DNA of 64,000 nucleotides. Source: Gemmatimonas aurantiaca T-27. Its GTDB lineage: Bacteria; Gemmatimonadota; Gemmatimonadetes; Gemmatimonadales; Gemmatimonadaceae. Positions 36,754 to 44,038 of the stretch are shown here, one piece after another (the first letter of the stretch is position 1; each line of letters opens with the position of its first letter). Under the pieces are notes generated by a model that ran no database searches, was not told the origin of the DNA, and saw only the letters and a program-made list of their open reading frames with translations. Location: positions 3,045,646 through 3,109,645 of the forward strand of contig NC_012489.1 in NCBI RefSeq assembly GCF_000010305.1. The letters are read 5' to 3'. A program made the position numbers and the translations under genes.

Positions 36754-37602
36754 ATGCCCGCCAAACGCGCTCCGCGACCCCCCGTCCCACCGCCACCCGC
36801 TGCCGAACCGGCCACACCGCCGGCGGCCGCGCCAGAAGCTCCTGCTGGTCCGCCGGACGCGTTCCGCCGGCGCCCACGTCAGTCCCGTGGGCAGAAACGG
36901 GTGGAGTTGTTGTTGGACGCGGCGGCAACGGTGATCGCCCGGTCGGGGCTGGAGGCGGCCACCGCTGAAGCCATCGCACTCGAGGCCCGGACCGCCAAAG
37001 GCTCACTGTACCAGTTCTTTCCCAATCGTGACGCCGTGCTGGCCGCGCTCGCTCTGCGCTTCTCCGACGAGATGCGGGCCATCCACGAGCGTGCCTTTCC
37101 AATCGACTCGCATGGGCTCACCCTCGAACGGTTGATCGATCGCATCGTCAAGCCGTTGGCCGAGTTCCACGATCGCAATCCGGCCTTCCGTCGGGTATTC
37201 GCACATCACGATGGCCCCAGCGACGACACCCGATCGGCCCCCTCGCGACTGCGAGTGCAGCTTTTTGAGTCGTTTGTGGACCGTCTGGACGTGCTGTTTG
37301 CGGCGCGCAATCCACGTCTGGGCACTCGGGAGCGCCGTCGTGCCGCACTGGTCGCGGCCAGTATCGGCCAGAGTATTCTGGCTCGCCGCGCACGCGCAGC
37401 GGCCCCCGACAAGAAGGCCCTGTTCGATGACCTGCGTCGTATCCTGATTCTGTACCTCGAGCCCCTGCTCGATCCGGCGCCGGCCACAAAGCCCCCCGAC
37501 GTCGTCGCCTCCGGCACGGCCAAACGCAGTCGAGCGACCAGCAAAGCGCCGGGCAAGACGGCCACCAAGGCCGGCAAGGGCACCGCCAAGCCCGCCAAAT
37601 GA
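36754..37602 (+). CDS. TetR-family transcriptional regulator with Lys/Ala-rich tail
   Basis: A 282-residue regulator. After a Pro/Ala-rich leader of about 35 residues comes the TetR helix-turn-helix (RVELLLDAAATVIARSGLEAATAEAIALEARTAKGSLYQFFPNRDAVLAALA), then a ligand-binding helical domain. The C-terminus is unusual: from about residue 245 it is a basic, repeat-like tail (SKAPGKTATKAGKGTAKPAK) resembling histone-H1-type DNA-binding tails. The ATG at 36754 and a GTG at 36751 are alternative starts. It stands upstream of aguB but is separated by 104 bases; a role in controlling it is only a guess. Confidence 0.88.
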   Translation: MPAKRAPRPPVPPPPAAEPATPPAAAPEAPAGPPDAFRRRPRQSRGQKRVELLLDAAATVIARSGLEAATAEAIALEARTAKGSLYQFFPNRDAVLAALALRFSDEMRAIHERAFPIDSHGLTLERLIDRIVKPLAEFHDRNPAFRRVFAHHDGPSDDTRSAPSRLRVQLFESFVDRLDVLFAARNPRLGTRERRRAALVAASIGQSILARRARAAAPDKKALFDDLRRILILYLEPLLDPAPATKPPDVVASGTAKRSRATSKAPGKTATKAGKGTAKPAK

Positions 37603-37706
37603 CACGCGGCCATTCCACCGGGGTATGACGCCCGTCGGCGTGTACGCGGCGCATCCTGCGTCGCGCATACGTTGCCCTCGGCTTCCCCATTTGTGAGCTT
37701 TCCGGC

Positions 37707-38630
37707 ATGGCCAACATCGTCACTATCGGAATCGTGCAGGATACGGCGTCCGATGATCTCGCCAGCAATGTCACCAGAGCCGTGGCGCGGGTACGCGACG
37801 CGGCCTCCAGTGGCGCTCAGATCATCTGCCTGCAGGAACTCTTCAACGCGCCCTACTTCTGCAAGACCGTACGCCCCGAGCGATTCGATATCGCCGAGCC
37901 GGTGGACGGTCCGATCGTGCACACGTTCCAGGCACTCGCCAAGGAGCTAGCGGTCGTCATCGTGGTGCCGTTCTACGAACGCGAGGCGCCGGGGCTGTAT
38001 CGCAATTCCGCCACGGTGATCGACGCCGATGGCGCGATCCTTGGCACGTACCGGAAGATGCACATTCCGCACGATCCCCTGTTCGAAGAGAAGTACTACT
38101 TCGCACCGGGCGACGTGACGGGCGACCAGCGCACCGATCGGCATCCGGGCTACAACGGCTTCCGCGTGTGGCGCACCAAGTACGCCGACATTGGAGTGCT
38201 CATCTGCTGGGATCAGTGGTATCCCGAAGGCGCACGCATCACGTCGCTGCTTGGGGCACAGATCCTGTTCTATCCGACCGCCATCGGCTGGCATCCCGCC
38301 GAAAAGCCCACGTTCGGTGACGCGCAGGTCGATGCCTGGCGCACCGCGCAGCGCGCACATGCCATCGCCAATGGGGTGTTCGTCGCGTCGCCCAATCGTG
38401 TGGGGTTCGAACCAGAACCCGGCACCGAGGGACTCGAGTTCTTCGGACAGTCATTCATCTGTGATCCGTTCGGTCGTTACCTCGCGCAAGCAGGTACCGA
38501 GCCGACCATTCTCACGGCGACCTGTGATCTCGGGCTGATCGAGGAGACCCGTCGCAACTGGCCGTTCCTGCGTGACCGCCGTATCGACGCGTACGGCCCG
38601 ATCACGCAGCGATGGCTGGGGGGCGCGTAG
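37707..38630 (+). CDS. aguB: N-carbamoylputrescine amidase
   Basis: Carbon-nitrogen hydrolase that converts N-carbamoylputrescine to putrescine, CO2 and ammonia, the second step of agmatine breakdown. Length is 307 residues. The nitrilase triad is intact: E44 in ICLQELFNAPYF, K117 in TYRKMHIPHD, C167 in VLICWDQWYPEGAR. The ELFNAPYFC and MHIPHDPLFEEKYYF segments are typical of the AguB branch. The agmatine deiminase gene begins immediately after its stop, completing the pathway. Confidence 0.95.
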   Translation: MANIVTIGIVQDTASDDLASNVTRAVARVRDAASSGAQIICLQELFNAPYFCKTVRPERFDIAEPVDGPIVHTFQALAKELAVVIVVPFYEREAPGLYRNSATVIDADGAILGTYRKMHIPHDPLFEEKYYFAPGDVTGDQRTDRHPGYNGFRVWRTKYADIGVLICWDQWYPEGARITSLLGAQILFYPTAIGWHPAEKPTFGDAQVDAWRTAQRAHAIANGVFVASPNRVGFEPEPGTEGLEFFGQSFICDPFGRYLAQAGTEPTILTATCDLGLIEETRRNWPFLRDRRIDAYGPITQRWLGGA

Positions 38631-38631
38631 C

Positions 38632-39807
38632 GTGGCGGTGGCACCGATCATTGCGGCCAATGCGGCGATCATTGCCGCCAACGCCGCCATCACGGCGAGT
38701 GTGGCAGCCAGTCGCGCGGCCGTGCTGAAGCACGGTAGCGGTGCCGTGCCGCCGCTGCGCATGCCGGCCGAGTGGGAACGTCACGACGCGACGTGGATTG
38801 GCTGGCCCAATCACGAACCCGATTGGCCAGGCAAGTTTGCGCCCATCCCGTGGGTGTACACCGAGATCGTGCGGGCGCTCGCGCCGTACGAGCGGGTGGA
38901 GATTCTCTGCCACGACGAAAGCGTGGTGGACAGCGCCCGGCATCATCTGTCGCAGCATGGCGTCGATCCGGCCGGTTATCGGTTGCATGTGCAGCCGACG
39001 GATCGAGTGTGGCTGCGTGATTCCGGCGCCACTGGCGTGATGCGTCCCGATGGCAGCATCGCGCTCGTACAGTGGGGATTCAACGGCTGGGCCAAGTACG
39101 ACAATTCGTCGCTCGATGCCCATGTGCCCGCGCGCATGGCAACGATCGCCGAACTGCCGCGCATCGAGGCGCGTCGCCACGACAATGGCGAGCCGCTCAT
39201 TCTCGAAGGTGGCGGCATCGAGACCGACGGACTGGGCACGATGCTCGTTACCGAAGAGTGGTTGCTGTCCGATGTGCAGGTGCGCAATCCCGGATTCACG
39301 CGCGACGACTACGAGCGGGCTTTTGCCGAATATCTTGGCATCTCGCACACCATCTGGTTGGGTGAAGGCTGTGTGGGCGACGACACGCATGGTCACATCG
39401 ACGACATCGCGCGTTTTGTGGCGCCCGGCGTCGTCGTGCTCGCGCATGAAGAAGATGAGTCCGACGAAAACCACGCCCGTTCGCTCGACAATCTGCAGCG
39501 TCTGAAAAAGGCACGTGATGCGCGTGGCAAGCAGATCGAGGTGGTCACGCTGCCCTTCCCGCGCGCCGTCATCATGGACGACATGCGGCTGCCGGCGAGC
39601 TACGCCAACTTCTACATCGGCAATGGGGTGTGTCTCGTGCCGACGTTCAACGACCGCAACGATCGCGTGGCACTGAACACGATGGCCGAGTTGCTGCCGG
39701 AGCATGACGTGATCGGCATTCATGCGGTGGACCTGGTGTGGGGTCTCGGCACCCTGCACTGCCTGTCGCAGCAGCAGCCGGCAGCACTCGAGGGTGACGC
39801 ACGTTGA
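38632..39807 (+). CDS. aguA: Agmatine deiminase
   Basis: Converts agmatine to N-carbamoylputrescine, the substrate of AguB. The core starts MPAEWERHDATWIGWPNHEPDW. Catalytic residues are in WLRDSGAT (Asp), DDTHGHIDDIARF (His and Asp) and the nucleophile cysteine in TLHCLSQQQPA. The GTG at 38632, one base after the aguB stop, gives 391 residues with an odd leader of about 40 residues (AANAAIIAANAAI repeats) before the enzyme. A later start near 38761 would remove it. Neighbouring aguB and the shared direction imply one operon. Confidence 0.94.
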   Translation: MAVAPIIAANAAIIAANAAITASVAASRAAVLKHGSGAVPPLRMPAEWERHDATWIGWPNHEPDWPGKFAPIPWVYTEIVRALAPYERVEILCHDESVVDSARHHLSQHGVDPAGYRLHVQPTDRVWLRDSGATGVMRPDGSIALVQWGFNGWAKYDNSSLDAHVPARMATIAELPRIEARRHDNGEPLILEGGGIETDGLGTMLVTEEWLLSDVQVRNPGFTRDDYERAFAEYLGISHTIWLGEGCVGDDTHGHIDDIARFVAPGVVVLAHEEDESDENHARSLDNLQRLKKARDARGKQIEVVTLPFPRAVIMDDMRLPASYANFYIGNGVCLVPTFNDRNDRVALNTMAELLPEHDVIGIHAVDLVWGLGTLHCLSQQQPAALEGDAR

Positions 39808-40397
39808 CCAGTCCCACGCCGGACGACCGGCCCGACGATCGTTCCACGCCGGAACTGCCGCGCTGGGCACAGCGGCCCGCCGGTGGCGGAGCGACGCTCT
39901 CCGAAGAACGCATGGCGACCTACTTCGGCGCCAAATGGGACAGTGTGTACAAGCGCAAGCTGGCGCCGTTCCTCGAAGATCCGTCCTTTGTGCCGACCTG
40001 GAATTGGAGTGCCGCGCTGGCTCTGCCCGTCTGGTTTCTGTACCGCAAGTTGTACTTGCCGTTCGCGGTGTTTTTTCTCGTGCCGAACCTGGTGTTCCGA
40101 TTGCTGACCCGCTCCGACACCGCGCTCACCGTTGAGGCGCTGCGCAAGCCGGAGAACGAGTGGCTGCTGATGATGAATCTGGCAGTCCATCTGTCGTCGG
40201 CCATCGCGGCTGGTGGCACCGCCAACTGGCTGTTGTTTCGCCGGGCTCGGGCGGCCTCCCATTTTGTGGAACACCAGCAGCTCCCAGCCGGTGAGGGGCT
40301 GTCCCTGCTCCGTCGGATGGGTGGGGTGAATCGACTGGCCACGGCGCTTTTTGTGTCGCTTTCACTGGTCATCGTGCTTGCCCAGTACCGGGGATGA
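39804..40397 (+). CDS. DUF2628-like membrane protein
   Basis: A 197-residue protein from a TTG at 39804 that overlaps the aguA stop (TTGA). After a polar 35-residue leader, the segment FGAKWDSVYKRKLAPFL and then TWNWSAALALPVWFLYRKLYLPFAVFFL match the layout of DUF2628 proteins, in which an aromatic NWxAxxxxxxWxLYRKxY motif opens a membrane region. Three hydrophobic segments are visible, the last at the C-terminus (TALFVSLSLVIVLAQ). Function unknown; coupling to aguBA may be incidental. Confidence 0.7.
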   Translation: MTSPTPDDRPDDRSTPELPRWAQRPAGGGATLSEERMATYFGAKWDSVYKRKLAPFLEDPSFVPTWNWSAALALPVWFLYRKLYLPFAVFFLVPNLVFRLLTRSDTALTVEALRKPENEWLLMMNLAVHLSSAIAAGGTANWLLFRRARAASHFVEHQQLPAGEGLSLLRRMGGVNRLATALFVSLSLVIVLAQYRG

Positions 40398-40498
40398 AGC
40401 CGGTGTCACAGTCGCGGCCGTCTCGTTTCACGTCCGGACCGTATCCGGTACGTTGAGCGACGAGTGACGGGACGCACGTTGGCGATGTTGTGTCTGTG

Positions 40499-41080
40499 AT
40501 GACTGACGCCGAGTTGGTCGTCCGGACGCGTGCCGGGGATCCGGAAGCGTTCGGAACTCTGGTATCGCGTTATTACAACGCATGCTGGCGGTTCGCCTAC
40601 CACATGCTGGGAGAGCGGGCAGATGCGGAAGACGTGGTCCAGGAGTCATTTCTCCGGGCCTATCTCGCGATTGCGCGGTATGATGAGCGCGATCAATTCC
40701 GTGGCTGGCTTTTCCGAATCCTGACCAATCAGTGCCGCAACGCGCTCACATCCCGCGGCCGTCGCACACGACGGTTCGTGCAGGACGACATCGCTCTGGA
40801 AACCGCGCCGGCCGCTCCGCCGGGGCCGGCTACGGGCGTGGAGGACGCGGCACTCATTCGTGCGCTGGGGCAACTCGATCCGGCGCAGCGGGAAGCATTG
40901 TTGCTCAAGTACGCCGAGGGACTGGAATACTCGGAAATGTCCGCCATGACCGGTGCGGGCGAATCAGCGCTCAAGATGCGCGTGAAACGGGGCAGCGAAC
41001 GGCTCCGCGCACTGCTGGGACGTTCATTCGAAGATCTGCCACCGAACGCATCGCGGTCGCCGGGGGAACCCTCGACGTGA
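40499..41080 (+). CDS. ECF-type RNA polymerase sigma factor
   Basis: A 193-residue sigma-70-family factor. Region 2 spans FGTLVSRYYNACWRFAYHMLGERADAEDVVQESFLRAYLAIARY...FRGWLFRILTNQCRN; a short linker follows; region 4 is ALGQLDPAQREALLLKYAEGLEYSEMSAMTGAGESALKMRVKRGSERLRALL. The ATG at 40499 is chosen; two in-frame GTGs lie just upstream (40490, 40496). It heads a tight four-gene set whose second product is a single-pass membrane protein, the usual place for its anti-sigma factor. No C-terminal extension. Confidence 0.94.
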   Translation: MTDAELVVRTRAGDPEAFGTLVSRYYNACWRFAYHMLGERADAEDVVQESFLRAYLAIARYDERDQFRGWLFRILTNQCRNALTSRGRRTRRFVQDDIALETAPAAPPGPATGVEDAALIRALGQLDPAQREALLLKYAEGLEYSEMSAMTGAGESALKMRVKRGSERLRALLGRSFEDLPPNASRSPGEPST

Positions 41081-41098
41081 TTCATCGTATGGTGCTAC

Positions 41099-41710
41099 AT
41101 GGCTGATCCTATCGAACTCCCCTTCGAGCGTCCGTCGGACGAGGCGGAGCTGATCGCGCGGCTGCGTGGGTCGTATCGTGCACTGCCTGCGCCGTCGGTC
41201 GAACAAATCCAGCGTTGCACCGCTGCGGTGTTCGCGGCAGCGGCGCCTGCGCCGGCGCGCGGTGTCCGCCGTCTGGGGCTGCGTCCTCAGTGGTGGTGGG
41301 GCGCGGCGGCGGCGGCCACGCTGATCGTGACCGTCATGCGGCCGTGGCGTGGCGAAGAAACCCAGCGCCATGCTGACAGCGCCTTTGCAGCCGGCACGGC
41401 GGCGGCACTTCCCGTCGGTTCCACACGGGTCGAAGGTGACGGGGAGATCCGCTTCGAACTCACGCTGCCGAGCACGGCTCGCGCAGTGTCGATCGTCGGG
41501 GATTTCAACGGCTGGGACGAGAAGAAGACGCCAATGGCCAAGCGCGGTGACGAAGGCACCTGGTCGGTGCGGCTACCGCTGAGCCCTGGCCGGTACACGT
41601 ACGCGTTTGTGGTGGACGGTCGCGAGTGGTTGGTGGATGCCCTCGCCCCGCAGGTGCCTGACGCCGGCTTTGGCCCTGCCAATGCGGTGATCGTGGACGG
41701 CGCCGACTGA
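41099..41710 (+). CDS. Single-pass membrane protein with glycogen-binding-type (CBM48/E-set) domain, candidate anti-sigma factor
   Basis: A 203-residue protein with a cytoplasmic segment of about 60 residues, one membrane helix (WWWGAAAAATLIVTVM, about 65-80), and an outer domain (about 115-182) with the E-set/CBM48 signature: VSIVGDFNGWD, TWSVRLPLSPGRYTYAFVVDGREWLVD. CBM48 modules bind alpha-glucans or pack against enzyme domains. The gene sits 18 bases after an ECF sigma gene, so by position the cytoplasmic part could hold the sigma factor; it lacks the classic ZAS His/Cys motif. The anti-sigma role is inference, the domain order is read from sequence. Confidence 0.75.
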   Translation: MADPIELPFERPSDEAELIARLRGSYRALPAPSVEQIQRCTAAVFAAAAPAPARGVRRLGLRPQWWWGAAAAATLIVTVMRPWRGEETQRHADSAFAAGTAAALPVGSTRVEGDGEIRFELTLPSTARAVSIVGDFNGWDEKKTPMAKRGDEGTWSVRLPLSPGRYTYAFVVDGREWLVDALAPQVPDAGFGPANAVIVDGAD

Positions 41711-42453
41711 TGGGTCTTTCCGGCGCCGCCTGGCTGATGCTCGCGCAACTCACCTCTGCCTCTCCGGCGGTCGGTGCGATGCTCGAGCCATCGGCCATGT
41801 TCACTCCCGAGTGGACCGCGTCGGATCTGCAGCACGTCACTCAGTCCCAGCAGCAGGTGCAACAGCAGGTGCAGTTCGATGCGGCGCGTTTCGATTCCGT
41901 CACCGCCAACACGCTGCGCGGGCTGTTCGAAGATGCCGTGGAAATGGGGCTGCCCACCAAGCCGCTCATCAATCGTGCCCTGGAAGGCTCGGCTCGCCGC
42001 ATGACGGGCGAGCGTATCGTGCGGGTGGTGCGGGAGCTCGCGGCCGCGCTGAACGAGGCCAAGGGCGTGCTGGGTCCGGGCTCGACCACGGATGAACTCG
42101 TGGCCGGCGCTGAGGCCCTGCGCGCCGGTTACGATGCGCGAACCGTGGCCGCCGTCCGTGCGGCCCGGACGCCCGGCACGGCCGTGACCGCCTTGATGGT
42201 ACTGACCGACCTGGCCCGCAACGGGGTGCCCACCGGCACGGCCCGTGAAGCGGTCACCAGCATCGCCAAGCTACCGCGCTCCGACGAGGCGCTGCTTGGC
42301 TTGCAGTTGGCGGTCGCCAAGAACGCCCAGCGAGGGCCAGGGATGGCCCTCGACGCGCTCAATCGCTATGTTCGGGGGACGATTCCCGGTTCATCGGGAT
42401 TGTCTGCACCCGCGACGACTGATCGTAAACCGGTCCGGCCTCCAGACTCGTGA
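41710..42453 (+). CDS. Uncharacterised exported helical protein of the sigma cluster
   Basis: A 247-residue protein starting MGLSGAAWLMLAQLTSASPAVGA, a likely signal sequence. The rest is helical, with a Gln-rich run (QHVTQSQQQVQQQVQFD) and repeated helices around residues 80-210 (GLFEDAVEMGLPTKPLINRALEG; LRAGYDARTVAAVRAAR; DLARNGVPTGTAREAVTSIAKL). Start and stop overlap both neighbours: TGATG with the membrane protein and GTGA with the next gene, so it is translationally locked into the operon. No known domain. Confidence 0.65.
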   Translation: MGLSGAAWLMLAQLTSASPAVGAMLEPSAMFTPEWTASDLQHVTQSQQQVQQQVQFDAARFDSVTANTLRGLFEDAVEMGLPTKPLINRALEGSARRMTGERIVRVVRELAAALNEAKGVLGPGSTTDELVAGAEALRAGYDARTVAAVRAARTPGTAVTALMVLTDLARNGVPTGTAREAVTSIAKLPRSDEALLGLQLAVAKNAQRGPGMALDALNRYVRGTIPGSSGLSAPATTDRKPVRPPDS

Positions 42454-43907
42454 CGCCCGCACGCCGCTCTCCCCGCGCGTCGCGCCGCCGCTCTTTGAAG
42501 AGCAGCGGATGGGCCGTGCCGTGCGCGTTTTCTGCGGCATTCGCCAGCGTCGCGCTCTCTGACGTAGCCGATGCGCAGGCCCGGGGCGAAGCACCCATCG
42601 CCCCAGCGGCCACCATCGGCCCCGTCACCGATGCCCCCACGCTCTCGGTGCTGGGCCTGGCGTCCGTCCCCGACGGCAGTGGGAACCCGCTGACGCAACG
42701 CAACGATCTGTGGCTGGGTGCCACCCAGCCTATCGGTCGGCTCGGCCGCTTTCATTTTGCCGCACTCGGCAGCGGCAACTGGCGCTTCCGGGAAACGGCC
42801 AGCAACGACGCACAGTCGCAAGGCATCCTGACGCTGCGCGCCCGCGCGCGCGTAGGCGAGCAGCGTGTCTGGAGTGCGGTGAGTTATGGATATGCTGGCG
42901 GCAACGGCAACCCGGCTTCGGCCATGATGGGTGGCTTGCCCGGCTCGCAGGCGGGCGGTGGGATCGATGGCCGCAGCGCCGACACCACCGTATCCCGCCG
43001 CATCGACGTCGGACAGGTAGGGCGTGCCGAGGCGGGTGTGATGAGCAACTACGGGGGCGTCGAATTTTCCTTCGGCATGTCGCTGGAACGCGCCACCCGG
43101 ATCACCACGCAGACCATCGTGGTCGATGAGCCCAGTTCCATCCCGCTGACCCCCACGGGCGGATCGCGGGTGCTGAGCTCACGGTCACTGCGCACCATGC
43201 AACGGCGCGATCTGGCCACCGGCATGGCTTCCGCAGGCTTCAATACCGGCAGCACCACGTGGTTGGTGTCGGTGTCGGCGCCGGTCGCCACCTGGATCAG
43301 CAGCGATGCACTCGCACCTTCTGCACAACCCATCCCCACCATCGCGTCGCTCGCCGTGGTGCAACCGGTAACGGGTTGGCTTTCGTTGGTGGGCGCAGCG
43401 GCCAGCAATGCGGCGACTCTCGGCCCCAACGCCCTGCGTGATCAGGTGACCCAACAGGGAGGGCGCAACTATCGCAGCTTCTCCCCGGTCGTCGCGCTCG
43501 GTATCCGCATCTCCCGACTCGGCGGCAACGACAACGATGCCACGCCGGGCGGTATCCTCGCGTTCGAAACGCGTACCCTCGGCACCGTCGACTCGATCTC
43601 CATCGAACAAAACTCCCTCGAGCGCGACCACGCCGAAACCGACACACTGCGCGTGGTCCTGCTGATCGATGCCCCACGCGCCGAATCAGTGGAGTTGATG
43701 GGTGACGCGACCTCGTGGACCGTTACGCAGATGCGTCGTCATCCCAGTGGTCGCTGGCGCGCGGAGCTCAAGCTCGCGCCTGGTATGCATCGACTCATCG
43801 TGCGTTCTGATGGCGGCAAGTGGGTCGCGCCACCTGGTCTGCCGGTAGGCAATGATGACTATGGCACCCCGGTCGGGATGGTGCTGATCAAATCGCCAAA
43901 GCATTGA
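42450..43907 (+). CDS. Exported barrel-like protein with C-terminal glycogen-binding-type domain
   Basis: A 485-residue protein from a GTG that overlaps the previous stop as GTGA. A basic leader and signal peptide (WAVPCAFSAAFASVALSDVADAQA) precede a region of alternating amphipathic strands (about 85-390; FHFAALGSGNWRFRE, VWSAVSYGYAGG, VEFSFGMSLERATRI) consistent with an outer-membrane beta-barrel. The C-terminal 90 residues (LRVVLLIDAPRAESVELMGDATSW ... GRWRAELKLAPGMHRLIVRSDGGKWVAPPG) repeat the E-set pattern of the second gene in this operon. Last gene before a perfect terminator hairpin. Confidence 0.7.
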   Translation: MTPARRSPRASRRRSLKSSGWAVPCAFSAAFASVALSDVADAQARGEAPIAPAATIGPVTDAPTLSVLGLASVPDGSGNPLTQRNDLWLGATQPIGRLGRFHFAALGSGNWRFRETASNDAQSQGILTLRARARVGEQRVWSAVSYGYAGGNGNPASAMMGGLPGSQAGGGIDGRSADTTVSRRIDVGQVGRAEAGVMSNYGGVEFSFGMSLERATRITTQTIVVDEPSSIPLTPTGGSRVLSSRSLRTMQRRDLATGMASAGFNTGSTTWLVSVSAPVATWISSDALAPSAQPIPTIASLAVVQPVTGWLSLVGAAASNAATLGPNALRDQVTQQGGRNYRSFSPVVALGIRISRLGGNDNDATPGGILAFETRTLGTVDSISIEQNSLERDHAETDTLRVVLLIDAPRAESVELMGDATSWTVTQMRRHPSGRWRAELKLAPGMHRLIVRSDGGKWVAPPGLPVGNDDYGTPVGMVLIKSPKH

Positions 43908-43917
43908 GAGATAGACG

Positions 43918-43962
43918 AAAAAACGAGCCCCCTACGACCGGTCACTGGTCGTAGGGGGCTCG
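43918..43962. terminator. Perfect 16-bp bidirectional terminator
   Basis: CGAGCCCCCTACGACC and GGTCGTAGGGGGCTCG pair perfectly around a 7-base loop, with an A-run before it that reads TTTTTT on the minus strand. It lies between the end of the sigma operon (43907) and the convergent exported-protein gene (44039), best oriented for the latter but able to stop both. Confidence 0.85.
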
Positions 43963-44038
43963 GTACTAGGTGATACGCGATAGGTGGTAAGTCGGAGCTG
44001 GCTTGGGAGCGTTTCAGCTCAGCAACCCACCACCAGAC

